Source of the DNA: UBA1756 sp045627805
GTDB lineage: Bacteria > Bacteroidota > Bacteroidia > Bacteroidales > WCHB1-69
Direction of reading: 5' to 3'
DNA: 6,821 nt
NCBI GenBank assembly: GCA_045627805.1
Contig: JAZQOJ010000038.1
Span: forward strand, 1 to 6,821
The position numbers and the translations under genes are program-made. Below, piece by piece: positions 6,672-6,821 of the stretch. Positions within the stretch are counted from its first letter, which is position 1. Each line of letters starts with the position of its first letter. Under the pieces are notes generated by a model. That model had not been told where the DNA came from and made no database searches. It saw nothing but the letters and a program-made list of their open reading frames with translations.

Positions 6672-6721
6672 AACCGCATAACCGATTAACCGAATATAAC
6701 CGTTTAACCGATTAGCCGAAT
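6672..6721 (+). repeat. AACCGNNN 8-bp tandem array (module B, long copy)
   Basis: Units are AACCGCAT, AACCGATT, AACCGAATAT (two bases longer), AACCGTTT, AACCGATT and AGCCGAAT. The NNN part is AT-rich and variable while AACCG is kept. A three-unit version lies on the opposite strand at 1977-1996. Confidence 0.8.
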
Positions 6722-6724
6722 TCT

Positions 6725-6779
6725 TTGGGCGTTCCGGCTCCCGCTGGTCGCCGTCGGGCTTTCCGCACTAATTTCGCTC
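6725..6779 (+). repeat. Repeat module C, copy 2
   Basis: These 55 bases are the reverse complement of 2165-2219 with a single mismatch. The module follows the AACCGNNN array by three bases. Decayed similarity to the first site continues for about 17 bases past 6779. Confidence 0.85.
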
Positions 6780-6821
6780 ATCGCGCTGCCGGCCCATCAC
6801 TCGCTGTGCCTCCGTCCGTCC

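Larger units (their letters stand above)
6535..6821. other. 3' intergenic region with repeat modules, running to the window edge
   Basis: No credible gene is present; the short frames read through repeats. It holds a GC hairpin and T-rich stretch just after the propeller gene (6565-6617), a TTCGTCC module (6641-6658), an AACCGNNN array (6672-6721), the second 55-base module (6725-6779) and, at the very end, CCTCCGTCCGTCC, which may start another TTCGTCC-type module. Confidence 0.7.

Noticed and set aside
6524..6715. Small plus-strand frame of 63 residues after the propeller gene
   Set aside because: It overlaps the end of the propeller gene and then reads through repeat modules. It has no motif and no start context.
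6672..6721. CRISPR array
   Set aside because: The unit is only eight bases with three-base variable parts. No repeats or spacers of CRISPR size and no cas gene are present.
2165..6779. Composite transposon or mobile element bounded by the inverted 55-base modules
   Set aside because: There is no transposase, integrase or resolvase between the copies and no target-site duplication seen. The modules are also surrounded by other repeat pieces in different order.

Overview
The window most likely comes from a bacterium of the Bacteroidota, probably the Bacteroidales. Four things seen in the sequence support this. Two proteins end in type IX secretion (T9SS) type A sorting domains. Three exported proteins have a Gln at the predicted +1 position of signal peptidase I cleavage. 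A promoter-like TAnnTTTG box lies before the small gene, and gene starts are A/T-rich rather than Shine-Dalgarno-like. Species cannot be named from this sequence alone.

All five genes read on the + strand. (1) 1-768: 3' part of a CNNM/CBS-domain 'hemolysin/CorC-like' inner-membrane protein. (2) 779-1972, 10 bases later: a secreted beta-sandwich protein with an Asp/Thr tandem-repeat linker and a T9SS sorting domain. (3) 1973-2330: a 358-base gap without a credible gene, built from mosaic repeat modules. (4) 2331-3920: an exported peptidase of family C69 (dipeptidase type, N-terminal-nucleophile Cys). (5) 3921-4019: an AT-rich gap with a likely promoter. (6) 4020-4274: a small, extremely basic protein with an export signal or possible lipobox. 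(7) 4279-6534, four bases later: a large FG-GAP/VCBS beta-propeller protein with nine calcium-type repeats and a T9SS sorting domain. (8) 6535-6821: a second patch of the repeat modules, running to the window edge.

Functionally this is a cell-envelope and secretion neighbourhood. Two T9SS cargo proteins should be released or anchored at the cell surface, a C69 peptidase probably acts in the periplasm, and a small polycationic envelope protein is apparently co-transcribed with the propeller protein. No pathway clearly unites them.

The least explained content is non-coding. A 55-base module occurs twice in inverted orientation (2165-2219 and 6725-6779) with one mismatch. It sits with an 8-base-period AACCGNNN array and a TTCGTCC-rich module, and the module order is a rotation of itself between the two sites. 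A perfect 13-bp inverted repeat inside the start of the propeller gene also stands out. I see no transposase, CRISPR array, tRNA, rRNA or phage gene.
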